64,000 bases of DNA from NCBI GenBank assembly GCA_017591395.1, contig WEDG01000993.1, positions 248,001 to 312,000 of the forward strand, written 5' to 3'. Below are positions 9,849 through 20,520 of the stretch, piece after piece (within the stretch, counting starts at the first letter, position 1; each line of letters starts with the position of its first letter). The notes under the pieces were generated by a model. That model did no database searches and was not told the origin of the DNA. It was given only the letters and a program-made list of their open reading frames with translations. The DNA is from Schistocephalus solidus (lineage: Eukaryota > Platyhelminthes > Cestoda > Diphyllobothriidea > Diphyllobothriidae). The translations under genes and the position numbers were made by a program.

Positions 9849-11833
9849 GTGGAGGCGCACGTGTCATAATAGGCCCATGTGGTGTGTAAATGTGCGAGAG
9901 CAGTGAGGGCAGTGAAGGCGGGCGCGTCGACTGTATGTCGGAGCCCCAGGCACTGGTTCACCAGCCTCCGTGCGATGGATTCGCAGGTGACCGACCAGGC
10001 CGATGCGTCAGTTGAAGTTGTGGGCGCAGTGTGGGCAGGAGAAATCGGTAGAGGCTGGGGGGATGCCATTCATGGAAGCGGGGTGGCAGTGGTGCTAAGA
10101 ATGGCAGGAGCGGAGGCTGTGCATGGTGTATCGGTGTTGTCGGCATTGCGGTGAATTCCGCTGTCATAGATGCGCATGTGACCGAATAGGCCCATGCGAT
10201 GAGTGAATGCGCGAGGACAGTGAGGGCAGTGGAGGCGACGATCTCTACTGTGTGTTGCTGCTCCAGGCACTGGTTCACCAGTCTCTGTACGATGGATTCG
10301 CAAGTGACTGACCAGGTTGATGCGTGAGGTAAATGTGCGGTCGCATTGAGTACAGCTTAGGAGCGATTCCCCATCGCTGATGGTGGTGGTGGTAGTGAAG
10401 GCGAAGGCGGTGGTGGTTGCGGTGATGGAGGTAACAGGCGACAAGTAGAGGGATGTGGTCTCTATGACGGTGGGAGTAATGGAATTGATGCCAAGAATGA
10501 GGGTGGGGGAGTCAGAAGGAGGGTTGACAGAATTTGACGTAGAAATTGGAATTGTCGGATTGTTGGTGCATTGCGTCCGGAGATGTCCAACCAGGCCGAT
10601 TCGCGCGCGGAAGATGCGTTGGCAGCGCGGGCATGTTGGCAGGGCCTGGGCATTGGCGGTGCTAGTCCGGAGCACTGGTGACTTTCGTGCCGCTCTGTTG
10701 GCCTTGGCGGCGGTGATCCGGTTGGCCTCATTGATTGCTGAGCCAGTCTTAACTGGTCTTCTCCATGCCGGTCTATCCTGGGCGAGGTCCTCCCAGGTCG
10801 CCGGGTTGATTTGCAGTTGCTTCAACGATTTTTTCAAAGTGTCCTTGTAGCGTCGTTTTTGATCTCCCTGCCGGCGAGAACCCGTAGCGACATCTCCGTA
10901 GAAAAGTCGTTTGGGTAGTCGCTCGTTATCCATTCTTACCAGGTGTCCGCTCCATCGCAGTTGCACTTGCCTCAGCATGGCATGGATGCTGAGGATTCCG
11001 GTTAGCTCCAGGACTTCCGTGTCCGGGATCATGTCTTGCCATCTCAGCTTCAGTATTCTGCGGAGGCAGCTGAGATGAAAGTGATTCAGCTTCCTTGCTT
11101 GGTTCGAGTAGACGGTCCAGGTTTCCGCTCCATAAAGGAGTGTCATCAAGACGACGGCCTTGTACATCTTCAGTTTGGTGTTCAGGTGAATACCGTGGCG
11201 ATTCAACACGGAGGCCTGCAGCCGGCCGAAGGCCTGACTAGCTTTGGAGATCCGTTGGACAACCTCGTCATCGATTCTCGTGTTGCGCGACATCGTGCTT
11301 CCTAGATAAGCGAATGTTTGCACGTTTTTGAGTTGAGCACCGTTGACATTGATTCGAGGAGCATTGTATTCCGCGCTGGGTGGCGGCTGGTGCATGACAA
11401 CCGTTTTGGCTGTACTGATTTTTAATCCAAAATCGGCGCAGCATTCGGCGAAGAGGTCCATGCTCCTTTGCATGTCCTCCTCCGTCACGGTGTTAAGGGC
11501 GCAGTCGTCCGCGAAGAGCAAGTTATGGACTGTAGTCGTAGACACGCGCGTTGGACCCTGCATACGCCGACTGTTGAGAAGGTGCCCGTCAGTTCTGTAG
11601 GCGATGCGGATACCAGGCTGCTCATCACGGTAGGCGTCCATCAGCATAAGCAAGAACATGAGACTGAAGAGGGTGGGAGCCAGTACGCAGCCCTGCTTCA
11701 CTCCATTGGTTACTGCGAATGCTTCGGATACCGTCCCGTTGTCAGTGACGCGCGCCATCATGAAGCTGATGCACCATGTCCGTGAACTGCTCAGGACAAC
11801 CAAATTTCTGCATGAATTTCCAAAGTCCGTCAC
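9849..11833 (-). pseudogene. Zinc-finger LINE copy 1: RT C-terminal half plus C2H2 finger array
   Basis: An unbroken frame of 587 codons (11833 to 10070) begins inside the RT palm. It shows [13 protein letters not shown], then the catalytic FADD box ([11 protein letters not shown]), a thumb region ([11 protein letters not shown]), and a basic linker ([19 protein letters not shown]...). It then enters fingers. Finger 1 is CCHC (10568-10633, CPRCQRIF...HLRTQC). Finger 2 is C2H2 (10292-10354). Finger 3 (10167-10228) has Tyr in place of the last His (HMRIY). The frame ends soon after. Fingers 4 (about 9975-10037) and 5 (9849-9911) are still visible in the DNA, but each holds an in-frame TGA. The RT would copy element RNA; the fingers would bind nucleic acid. 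The apparent start at 11833 is a frameshift artefact. Confidence 0.9.
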
Positions 11834-12854
11834 GATTCACCGTGTCAAAGGTTTTCGTTAGATCCACGAAGGTAGTGTATAGGTGAGTTCGCATCTCCTG
11901 GAACTTCTATTGTAGTTGGCAGGCGGCAAAGATCATATCGGTTGTTCCGCGGTGCCGGCGGAAGCCACATTGGCTTTCCGGGAGCAGGCCCTGCTCTAGG
12001 TGACCATTCAGACGATTGAGAAGGATACGGGCGAAGATCTTCCCAGTGAAGTTGAGCAACGAGATGCCTCTGTGATTATCACAGAGTTGCCGGTTCCCCT
12101 TCCGTTTGTAGAGATGGACGATGGTCGCGTCTTTGAAATCCTGAGGAACTTTTCCTTGGTGCCACATCTCCTGGAAGAGTGTTGTGAGTTCTGCCATCAG
12201 CCGGGGCCCACCGTGCTTGTAGACTTCCGGTGGGATTGCGTCGGATCCCGGTGCTTTACCGCTGGAAATCTGCTGCACGGCCCGGATGGTTTCCGGTAGG
12301 GAAGGTGGCAGATCCAGGTCATTGTTCGTGTCCACTTGAGGGAGCCGGTCAATGGCAGCATCGGAGATGGCTGATGAGCAATTAAGGACACTTCTGAAGT
12401 TCTCGGCCCAGCACGTCAGAATTTGCGATTTCTCTGTCAGCAGTGTTGTACCGTCAGAGCTGAGCAGCGGTGCGGTCCCCTTGATACACGTGCCATAGAT
12501 GGCCTTGATGGCTTTAAAGAAGTTTTTCATTTCATTGTGGTCCGCATACCCCTGGATTTCCTCAGCCTTTCGGATCATCCAGGCATCCTGCATCTCCCGC
12601 AGCCGTTGCTGTACAAGGCGCCGGCATCTGTAGAAGGCTGCTTTGATGGCGTCAGTCCGAAGGTCAATGCAGGCTTTGTGTAGTCCATTCTTCTCCGCGA
12701 GTAAGTTGCTTATGTCGGCGTCATTGTCGTCAAACCAGTCCTGGTGTTGACAGCGTGCGCGTCCGAGGACTTCGAGGGCGGTGGACTGGATGACATTTCG
12801 CAGTTGACACCATCGTGTCTCCACAGTAGCGTTATCATCTGGAGCATGCAGGTC
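11834..12854 (-). pseudogene. Zinc-finger LINE copy 1: RT N-terminal half
   Basis: The frame 12824-11907 (305 codons) carries a Trp/Arg-rich linker. It then has the early RT motifs: SSGKAPGSDAIPPEVYKHGG (about residues 183-202), a VPQDFKDATIVHLYKRKGN stretch, and HRGISLLNFTGKIFARILLN, ending FRRHRGTTDMIF-AACQLQ. It stops at a TAG (11907-11909), where copy 2 has GAG and reads through as QLQEK. Downstream, around 11790-11905, the DNA still encodes [14 protein letters not shown] with the first catalytic Asp. A frameshift near 11790-11835 joins this to the 3' frame. So one stop and one frameshift separate the two RT halves. Confidence 0.88.
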
Positions 12855-13720
12855 CTACAGTTTCTCGATTATTTGGATGTTGAAATCAAAACAGTGAGCA
12901 GGCAAATTTAATAAAATAGTATTTAACTTACCTGGCGGCCTCTTACCTCGGGCCTTCGTCGGGGTTGCAGTCGGAGCCTCGTCTGAGAGATAACGAGGCG
13001 GTGATCTGTCCAACCATCGGCATCGCGGATCGCCTTGGTTACCAGCACGTCCTGTTGATCTCGCCTCCGGACGAGAACATAGTCCAGTAGATGCCAGCGC
13101 CGCAACCGAGGGTGCATCCACGTGACCTTCTCCCGCGTCGGAAGGCGGAAGAAGGTGTTGGTCAGCAAGAGACGGAGTTCCGCACACGTGCGTAGAAGAA
13201 GGAGGCCGTTATCGTTACAGCTACCGTGATCGTGGGACCCAGCACTCCCTGTCAGGCAGCGTGTTCCGTCCCGACGCGGGCGTTGAAGTCACCAAGGACA
13301 ATTAACTTGTTCACCTTCGACACAGTCGCCAGCAGGGCGTGCAGGTCCTCGTAGAATTCGTCCTTCGCCGCATCAGAGCTCGTCATTGGGGGGAGCGTAG
13401 GCGCTGATGATGGTGGCGAACTGGTCTCCCCGAAGAGGCAGGCGGAGGCTCATCAGGCGATCATTGATACCCTGCGGTAGACAGGGCAGACGTCCCACGA
13501 TGTCGTTCCGGATGGCAAAGGCAACACCAGCGTCGCATCGCTCTGCCTTTGGCCGGCCGCTCCAGAAGAAGGTGTAGCCGTCACCCACCTCCTCCAGCTG
13601 ACCCTGCTCAGAGAATTTTGGTCTCGCTGAGAGCAGCAATGTCCACCTTGTAGCGCGCCAGTTCCCAAGCGACTAGCGCCGTCCGTTGTTCCAGCCGGTT
13701 GCTCCTAGGATTGTCTTAAA
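12855..13720 (-). pseudogene. Zinc-finger LINE copy 1: apurinic-type endonuclease
   Basis: Three broken frames together cover the endonuclease/exonuclease/phosphatase domain that nicks target DNA in this LINE class. 13639-13373 contains the segment through [24 protein letters not shown] and IISAYAPP. The segment with the 'LGDFNARVG' catalytic stretch lies at about 13265-13320 in another frame. 13168-12923 contains [25 protein letters not shown] and [10 protein letters not shown], the last holding the conserved Asp-His pair. Copy 2 keeps all of this in one frame (63952-63278), which confirms the assignment. At least two frameshifts are present here. Confidence 0.87.
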
Positions 13721-14390
13721 AAGAAAGAACATTCCAGGCTGCTAGTGGCAGTGGACTCACCCGAGCAGCCTGGAGGGTATGGCGAGGGGGATTGCGACGG
13801 GGGTATTGTTGTTTGTTTGAGTTTTACGACCGCATATTTTGCGATCTGCGAGCCGCGGCCGGCTGCAGAAGACGTGATACCCAGCATTTGTTTAGGGCAT
13901 CTTTTCTAGCCCCTTCCTCCACGAGGAGGCAAGCATTGCTGTCCCTAAATAGGGCTGCTAGGACATCCCAGACGGCTGCCGAACTCCACTATTGGTTACG
14001 GTTTTGTTTTAGTGGGAGAACGACCCGAGTTAGCCTGGGCCGACTATGGGGTTGCTGTCACCCCCACCGTAGGACTTTTTGAGAGGGGGGAGGTGGGAAG
14101 TTCGGGAGTCAAACCTACCGGGTGTGGAGGCACACACAACACTGGAGACCCTCACCTGGTTTAGCCCGCCGGTCGTGACGGTTGCCCGGGGTGTGGCCGC
14201 TGGGAAGAACCCAACTTCGAGGAGCGGCAAGTGAGATTTGGGTACCAGTTAGAGGCGGCCACAGGAGCATTCACCACCTGTACGAGACAAATGGAGCGAC
14301 CAAACGCTATCTGTGTGGTGCTACCCTTAACTAGTACGCCTACACCCCCAAAGAAATACACAACCACCACAAAAGACTCATCGTGGACCC
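13721..14390 (-). other. 5' UTR region of zinc-finger LINE copy 1
   Basis: GC-rich sequence lies upstream of the endonuclease in the element's direction and has no recognisable protein. It has several short G and C runs (for example gagaggggggagg at 14079-14091). No second copy is in the window for comparison, because copy 2 is cut off before this point. Its end is inferred from resumption of arginine-rich Gypsy coding (RRRSDMRSTFQKRR) at about 14391-14430. It may contain the internal promoter expected of a LINE, but no motif was identified. Confidence 0.55.
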
Positions 14391-14431
14391 GTAGAAGAAG
14401 CGATATGAGGTCCACCTTTCAAAAGCGGAGG

Positions 14432-14860
14432 TGTTACGGAGATAGGATCCGCAGTTGAATCGTGGCCAAAGGCGGAAAGTACACTTGTTGACGCACGCCG
14501 AAATAGGCCAAGCCGGCTGGGAAAAATGCGCAGGCTACCAATCGGTATGCGCCGCTGCACCGAGCACGCGTCAAGCCCCCACACACGCATGCGGCCCAAA
14601 GTTGAGAAGTTTCCGCCAGGGGTTTTCCAGCGTGAGAAGTGACCAATCAATGCGAGCCACGTTGCAGGCGAGAAAGTTCCAGAACGCTCTCCATCACGAT
14701 TGGTCGGAATGTTCGAGAACCCCGAGAAATAAATAAATAGACGAGAGTTGATGAGCTTGAGATCTGCTCTTTTCAGTCAGCCAGAATAAAGTGTTTTTTT
14801 TTTTTTTCTCCCAGAAACCGGCCTTGCCTTCTCCTCTATCACCCCCGTCTGGATATAACA
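14432..14860 (+). repeat. 3' LTR of Gypsy element
   Basis: This 429-bp repeat starts TGTTACGG and ends TATAACA and aligns end to end with 5363-5788. Differences include a longer T run (about 14794-14808), absence of the 9-base duplication, and around 35-40 scattered substitutions by eye. A purine-rich stretch precedes it, as expected for the polypurine tract that primes plus-strand synthesis. AATAAA-type signals lie at about 14728-14740. It is followed directly by TGGCG. Confidence 0.92.
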
Positions 14861-14865
14861 TGGCG
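14861..14865. repeat. Target site duplication, right copy (TGGCG)
   Basis: Identical to 5358-5362 on the other side of the element. TGGCG followed by CAAC resembles a primer-binding site at first sight, but the exact match to the left flank explains it as a target duplication. Confidence 0.85.
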
Positions 14866-16690
14866 CAACTATCGAAATTGGAAACCATGATTGACGGTCG
14901 TTTTCTATTTACTGTAGCAAATTTAATATAGTATTATTTTCACTCATCATTCTGTTTATGAATTATCAACAGTTGATCTCTACAAATTAGAGAAAAATTC
15001 TGTCTAGAAGCTTAGAATTTCTCAAAAAAGACAGTAAAAAACGGAAATTTGCTGCCTTCCCACCGTATTTGAGTGCTAGGTTCCTGGCCAGAGATATAAG
15101 GGACGCCTGTCAGACATCAAGTCTTCTCAACATATGATAAACGTTAAATTTCCTTTGGTTCATATTTAACCTTGTGATCGTTTTAAATACACCACTACCT
15201 GTGATAATGGAAATTCTTATACCGAAATCCTACATATGCTATATGCTATATGAAGGCATGATCAGTACATCTGAGAAATTCGTCAAACAAGTATCTAAAT
15301 TCCTTGGGGTATATAGTTCCGAAACGAAGGAGCGGACAAAACGCAAGAACAATTTTCTGCTATGAAGTATTCCCAATCACCTACCTGTCCATTAGGTTGG
15401 AACCTGTGTGGGCAAAGTTATGGCTCGGAATTTAGTGTGACGCACTCTAAATAGTTGCGATTGCTCAGTGTTAACACTGCAATCTTAATCAATCTTTCCT
15501 CCTTAATAGCGATATGCTTCATTTGACAAGGAAGGAGATAACGAAAAAATTCAGTTTCCCCTGATCTCACACCAAGGTTGAGAGAATTGAAGAATTAAGA
15601 ATGCCCACAAAAAACCCATAGATGACTTCACACCACGATATCACTTCATAGTTGCTGCTTCCTAAGTTGCCGCTGGAAATATACGTGAAAAATTATTTTC
15701 TGCGTCCCTGGAATTTATTTTTCTCGCATTGCAATTTTCTCAGAAGTCGATATTCAAACAATTTTCGTTTTTCAAAACGTTCTCACGTACTGCAGCGTCC
15801 GAGGATGTCAAGGATAGCACACACCGTGGAGTATATCACTAGGACCAGCTTCAGCCATATAACGCCGACAAAATATTTCAGCATTTCAGACACACATACA
15901 TAGAAAGAAGGAGAGAATAAGTGTATAAAGTAAGGGATGTATGTTAACACTAACAAATGGTAGACAATAAAAGAGAAGTATAAAGATAAAAGCGAATGCT
16001 GGAGACCTGTACAATCGATCCTTTTGGAATGGGAAGTGGTCACAAATTGTCAGTTATATACCAGTGGTGAGTGCAGCACTGTTGGCAAATGCGGGTTAGG
16101 GTCGTAGGGACGTTGACGGTCAAGTGCATGCAAGACGGAACGATAACGGTAATGAGGGGAGGAGATGTCAGCGGTAGGTAGAGCAGGAACACCGGCCATC
16201 TTCACAGATCACCAATTACACCAATCCCGTCTGGGTTCCTCGCAAAAAGTGGTCCCAGTACATTCAAACAATTCTGTTGGATCTGTGGTTCGCTACAGGA
16301 CTACAGAACTGCTTCCCACGCAAATAACAGCCTAGCAAAACAAAACGTCAAAGTTGTTCAACATCAGATGTTTTCCAGAACCTTCGAGAACTACAATGGA
16401 CTGAGTCTTTTCTGCACCTCCTTTACAGGTTTATCAAATTTCTTTTAATTAATGGTAAAACAATAGGTGCGCTAATTGTATCTCGCTCTTCTAATGCCTG
16501 CAGCCCACGATCGGTGAAAAGCGCCAAAAAGCAAAATTACTACGAATAGTGTGGGGTACAAGGATGAATCTTGTGTTGGCTGTACCCATATATTAATCAA
16601 ACTTAAACAACTGGAAACAGACTTTGCTGATTTAAAGAAGCTCATGAAGCAAAATGTCGATGGCCAGAAAGAGGTTACCAGCGTTAGAGC
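14866..16690. other. Non-coding stretch, nothing recognised
   Basis: AT-rich sequence with only short overlapping open frames. None shows a known motif or convincing paired splice sites. A mildly GC-richer patch at about 16070-16230 has no match elsewhere in the window. Confidence 0.4.
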
Positions 16691-16691
16691 A

Positions 16692-16765
16692 GCGATAGCT
16701 TAGTGGTGTGACCGTCGTTTCCCAAACATTAGTGCCCTGGTTTGAACCGTGGCAGTTCCATGTAT
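16692..16765 (+). repeat. tRNA-like SINE head
   Basis: The sequence starts gcgatagcttagtgg, which contains a near-consensus A box (tagcttagtgg). It has a B box ggtttgaacc at 16739-16748, at the spacing of a tRNA gene. The stem arms do not pair well enough for a functional tRNA: the 5' end gcgatag has no matching 3' strand. A tRNA-derived SINE or tRNA pseudogene is therefore preferred. It differs from the repeat at 3590-3870 apart from the promoter boxes. Confidence 0.5.
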
Positions 16766-17099
16766 TTTGATTAAACGGCTCTTATGAAGTGCCCTGTCAG
16801 TAAACCTATTTATATTTAACATAAGGAAAGCGCAAAACGCAAAAAAACCAGATTTTACCGTCTCAGAAGCATCCCAATTTATGGGTTGCGGCCAAATACG
16901 TGCCGACTTGGATAACAGTAAGATCAAGACAATGGCAACGGCGCCTCTTCTACGACTTCACTTACGGCTTCCTCAGCCAGCCCAGCCCTTCTGTAAACCC
17001 CTTACATAAAAAGGAAGAAACAAAACCATGTCAAAGTGGAATATGGAAACACTTTAAAAGAATCAAAAAGACAGAAAACCTACCAGGAATCCCTCAGTT

Positions 17100-18170
17100 C
17101 ATTGCGACGGATATTTGGTTGTTAGTATAATAACGGGTCCTTCTGAACGAAAGAATTGCGTAGTCATTCAGGGTTTATCAATGTCGCATTCACCTACCCC
17201 AAAAGAAAGGATTTGCCTGACCTTTACATGTTTAAACATCTACTGAACGCATTGCTGTATTCGAAAGAGAAGGTAACCGTTCAGGCAGCCGTCAGGATCG
17301 GAAAAATCCAAGTGAACAGTCGGAAAATATGCGACCACGGCCTATTAATATTGTCTTGGATAGCAAATCATAGGCTAATTTACGAAGATCTCCTGAAATT
17401 TGTGCAAATTATAATTGGAGGCCCTACTTTTCTGAATCTACCGTTCCTCAGTGAACGGGCCTGTGTCCTATACTCTTCATCGTCTACATTAAGGAAATCC
17501 AAATAGTGCTCCAAAATGTGCAAACCTTCATTTATGCTGATAACCTTAAGTGCATTTACTCATTTTCAAGGGACACAGCCAATATTTGCGTAGCTTAATT
17601 AACTCTGATCTAATTATGCTTTCAAAATAAAGTTCGACTTTGTTGATGGAATTTTCGTCATACACGTAAAATTTCATTTGTTTTGGAACCACCAAGCTTC
17701 CTGGATCCATATTTTTTCAAACTATCCACTTTTAGAACCCTCAAACATCAGGTACTAAGGAAAATATACACGAAAAAACTTGCCTTTTGACCGCATGCAG
17801 CTCAACTTTCTGCAAAGGCCGCGTGGGTACCTGGTTTTATATAACATAATTTTGCCTTCCGGAATTAAAGTTGAAATTATTCATTGTTTGTTCTTCCTAT
17901 CGTAAAAAATTACTGCCCCCTCTTTGGCCTATAGAGTGCCTGAAACCATATGAATATAGAAAATGTTCAGAGAGTCCCTACCCGAAGACCCTCTTCTCTT
18001 TCTGAATCCTGGATCGCTTTTACTGAGAGATGTCAATTAAGGTCCATCTTGGGACCCGAGATGGTTCCCCTTGATGTTAACTTGTTATTAATTCACAGAA
18101 ATTGTCCTATGCAGAGACTGTCTTCGCAGCCGTTTTTCATCCCCTCCTGATTTCGACAATCACATTGAAA
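17100..18170 (+). mobile_element. CR1-like LINE relic (reverse transcriptase)
   Basis: On the plus strand, frames between 17156 and 17600 contain the RT region around the catalytic site. Reading 17450-17510 in the alternative frame gives a degenerate 'VPQ.....PILFIVYI' stretch. At 17525-17575 the text encodes FIYADNLKCIYSF, the degraded FxDD box with Asn in place of the second Asp. Further downstream, 17905-17985 gives YCPLFGL and then NIENVQRVPTR, corresponding to CPFFGL...KIENVQRHFTK in the minus-strand relic at 19200-20520. Stops and frameshifts are frequent, so it is dead. Confidence 0.72.
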
Positions 18171-18812
18171 TGTTGATGAATACGTTGATTGCCTCTATCT
18201 TCACGGTCTCTTCTTCTTTGACCCTATGAAAATTGCTACAACCTTGTTAGCCGTCACATCTGCTGCACCTTTGGGTGGTGATGTTTCCGGCCTTTACTCG
18301 TCTCCCTGATGTCGACCTTACATGGACTGTTGACGTTCATGGTGCGCTCCTCTGATTTCACAGCCTCGTCTGTGGTCTCAGCAGTCAGTAAGAGAGCATC
18401 GTGGTCGCATCTCCGGCACTTTGATGATGACCTCCATGGCCTCTACGTTCCGTTCCTCTTTGGACCCTAAGCGTACTGATGATGCTCACGATGGTTTCCT
18501 CTGCCTGGCGTCCCTTAAGGTAACCCACATAGTTAGTTGATATGGATAATGATGGTGAAATTTAATCACTGCGGTTACAGGATTTCTCCCACAACAGGGG
18601 GCGTTTTGAACCCACAAACTTTAGAATTTATGTAGAATTTATATTTGGTTAGCACCGGCAAGGCACTGTCTAAGCAAACATTAGTAACGAAATAAAGTTA
18701 TGACAATGTGTGCAGATAAAATGTACAAATTCATAACTTGTCCTGCTATGTCTACAGTTAGTGATGTTTAAAAATAATTGGTGAACTAGAAAAAATCGGC
18801 AGTGAAAAAAAA

Positions 18813-18874
18813 CTCCTACCATAAAAATGAAGTTAGTGTTCAATAAGACTTCATTTTTGAACCAAAGGTAGGAG
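18813..18874. repeat. 62-nt hairpin with two perfect arm segments
   Basis: CTCCTACC at 18813-18820 pairs exactly with GGTAGGAG at 18867-18874. Inside it, AAAAATGAAGT (18823-18833) pairs exactly with ACTTCATTTTT (18848-18858), around a loop of 14 bases. The outer and inner stems are separated by a small asymmetric internal loop (2 versus 8 bases). A-rich runs flank both sides (gaaaaaaaa and gaaaaaaa), which could be a target duplication. It could be a small MITE-like element, a transcribed hairpin such as a miRNA precursor, or chance. Confidence 0.6.
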
Positions 18875-19199
18875 AAAAAAACTGCTTAGGAAAAAATGGT
18901 CAGGTGGTAGAGTAGGGTTATACGGGTGAAGCATTTTTTAGAATGAGATAATGAAACGTCGAGGTGATTCGTTCTTGTTCACTTAGGCGTATGAAACAAA
19001 ATCTCACGAAAATGAATCAATGAACTTAAGTCCTCAGCATCTTAGGATCCAGAATTGAATTCTGATGATGGTTATTATCCAAAGAAACGGTAGCATTTTA
19101 GACTGTGGACGACCGAATGTGTACGTCCGAATGACGTCATCGTTTGGATGACTGGTGATATAAGGAGACATCATAGTTCATGGGCGACTCGACGTAGCG

Positions 19200-20520
19200 A
19201 AAATATAGTTTCAAGAGGGTCAATTAAATTCCCGATGGTCCTTTCTGCGAGTCATTGGGAAAGCTACTGGGAAAAGATGAGGAAAATAAAAGGTTAATAG
19301 AATCAGTGTTAAGATAAATGTGCAGTCTTCGCTTGAATGCAGATAGACTAGTAAACGACCTAATTTCAATTGGCAAGTTATTCCAAAGAAAACTATACCT
19401 AAAAAGCAAAGAAGAGAGAGCGTTTACACGTGGAGGATGCAGGGGAGGTATAATTAGTGCAGAATTTCTTAGGTTATAAGGAAGACTAACGGGGGTAATG
19501 ACAGAAAGCTTGGGGAGAGTTGAACTATTATTAAGTCGAAAAAGGAGACAAAAGCCTGCTTCAAGTCTCCTGACCTAAAGAAATTTTAGCTTCATTAGCT
19601 GGCATCTTGTTGAGTAGGAAGTAGTTGAAAAAGTTGGAAATAGGAGTTTTTTGTGAAATGTCTTTGGACATTTTCAATTTTCGAACGGCTAATTTCGTTC
19701 ATTAAACCGAAGAAAGGACAGCAAAATTCAAGAATGGGAAGTACAAACATACGATAAAGTCTTAATTTAATTTCAGGAAGGTAAAAATTATAAGACATAA
19801 AGCCGCAAACCTGAGCAGATTTGGCCGTAATTCTATCGGCATGAGGCGAAAGATCTTATTTATTGGTGTAGCTTAAGTCCAAGTCCTTGATGGAGGAACA
19901 TTCAATCATAGGGCAACCTTCAAAGATAAGAGGTTGCGGCAGCCTTACAGGCCCAAAACTCATGAAGCAAAACTTAGTATGTGAGAACTCCATTAGCCAT
20001 GTGGAGCTCCAGGCCGAAAGAGCGTCAAAGTCTAAATGAATTTGTTATAGGCACCGTTCGGTCGTAGATTTAGAGAAGGAATACACGCCTTTGAGGTCAT
20101 CAGCGTAAATAAAAGATTGAGAATGTTTAACTATCGATGAAATATCATTTATATACAGTAATAACAACAAAGGACCTAATAAGGTACCTTGAAGGACACC
20201 ACTAACAATCGGGGTAGCACTTGAGTATGAGGACCCTACTAAAACTTTTTGCTTTTGATCATTTAGGTATGATCTAATAAATTCAGTAAGGGGACTACGA
20301 AATCCTATAGCTTCTATTTAAGCCCGAAGTCGTTTATGAGGCACTTTATCGAATGCCTTACTAAGATCAAAATAGATAACCACCACATAGAGATGATCAT
20401 TACGAAGAGAGGTTAGTAGATTTAGAAAAGACACGTGGCAGGTTTCACAAGAGCTGTCCAGTAAGAAGCCGTGCTCATAAGCATTACGGTCCAATCTCAT
20501 GCATTGATTTAACCCACCAG
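19200..20520 (-). mobile_element. CR1-like LINE relic (reverse transcriptase, better preserved)
   Basis: On the minus strand, reading from 20500 down, 20500-20318 gives EHGFLLDSSC followed by VVVIYFDLSKAFDKVPHKRL. This is the RT block with the first catalytic Asp ('YLDFSKAFD.VPH..L'). The VPQG...FADD region follows in broken frames between about 20310 and 20090. Then 19798-19595 gives LYRMFVLPILEFCCPFFGL and SKIENVQRHFTK. Finally 19409-19224 gives YSFLWNNLPIEIRSFTSLSAFKRRL, the usual C-terminus of CR1-type ORF2. Its 3' half is clearly related in nucleotide sequence to 1560-2480. No intact ORF remains, and no 3' terminal repeat was recognised. Confidence 0.82.

Larger units (their letters stand above)
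8968..14390 (-). mobile_element. Zinc-finger LINE, copy 1 (nearly full length, inserted in Gypsy element)
   Basis: This is a non-LTR retrotransposon of about 5.4 kb on the minus strand. Its order in the direction of transcription is: 5' UTR (about 14390-13720), endonuclease (about 13720-12860), reverse transcriptase (about 12824-10750), a C-terminal array of five C2H2-type fingers (10633-9849), and a 3' UTR (to 8968). The 3' boundary is set by comparison with copies at 28355 and 59471, which share the sequence from GACAGTT onward. The 5' boundary is approximate, because Gypsy-like arginine-rich coding sequence resumes at about 14390. No clear target duplication was found. Frameshifts and stops in every part make it dead. 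Its location inside the Gypsy internal region shows it is the younger insertion. Confidence 0.9.
5363..14860 (+). mobile_element. Gypsy-type LTR retrotransposon, dead, carrying a nested LINE
   Basis: This is a full insertion defined by two LTRs (5363-5788 and 14432-14860) and an exact 5-bp target duplication. Removing the nested LINE (8968 to about 14390) leaves about 4.1 kb. The internal order is gag with two CCHC knuckles, protease remnant, RT C-terminal remnant, RNase H, integrase, then a short arginine-rich tail before the 3' LTR. This is the Gypsy (Metaviridae-type) order. The coding region has several stops and frameshifts, and the RT fingers and palm are missing, so it cannot move on its own. 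LTR divergence of about 10% indicates an old insertion, and the LINE inserted later still. A purine-rich stretch just before 14432 (aaaagcggagg) is the likely polypurine tract. Confidence 0.93.

Noticed and set aside
10070..10278. Zinc fingers as part of a cellular transcription factor gene
   Set aside because: They are in the same reading frame as the RT in copy 1 and recur at the same place in copy 2, so they belong to the LINE.
12000..12299. Plus-strand open frames opposite the LINE RT (also 10455-10850, 11036-11305, 62555-63151 and similar)
   Set aside because: They lie antisense to recognisable RT and endonuclease coding sequence and have no motifs of their own; they are by-products of GC-rich coding DNA.
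14861..14875. Primer-binding site of another retroelement after 14860
   Set aside because: TGGCG there is the exact target duplication of the Gypsy element, and no internal element sequence follows.
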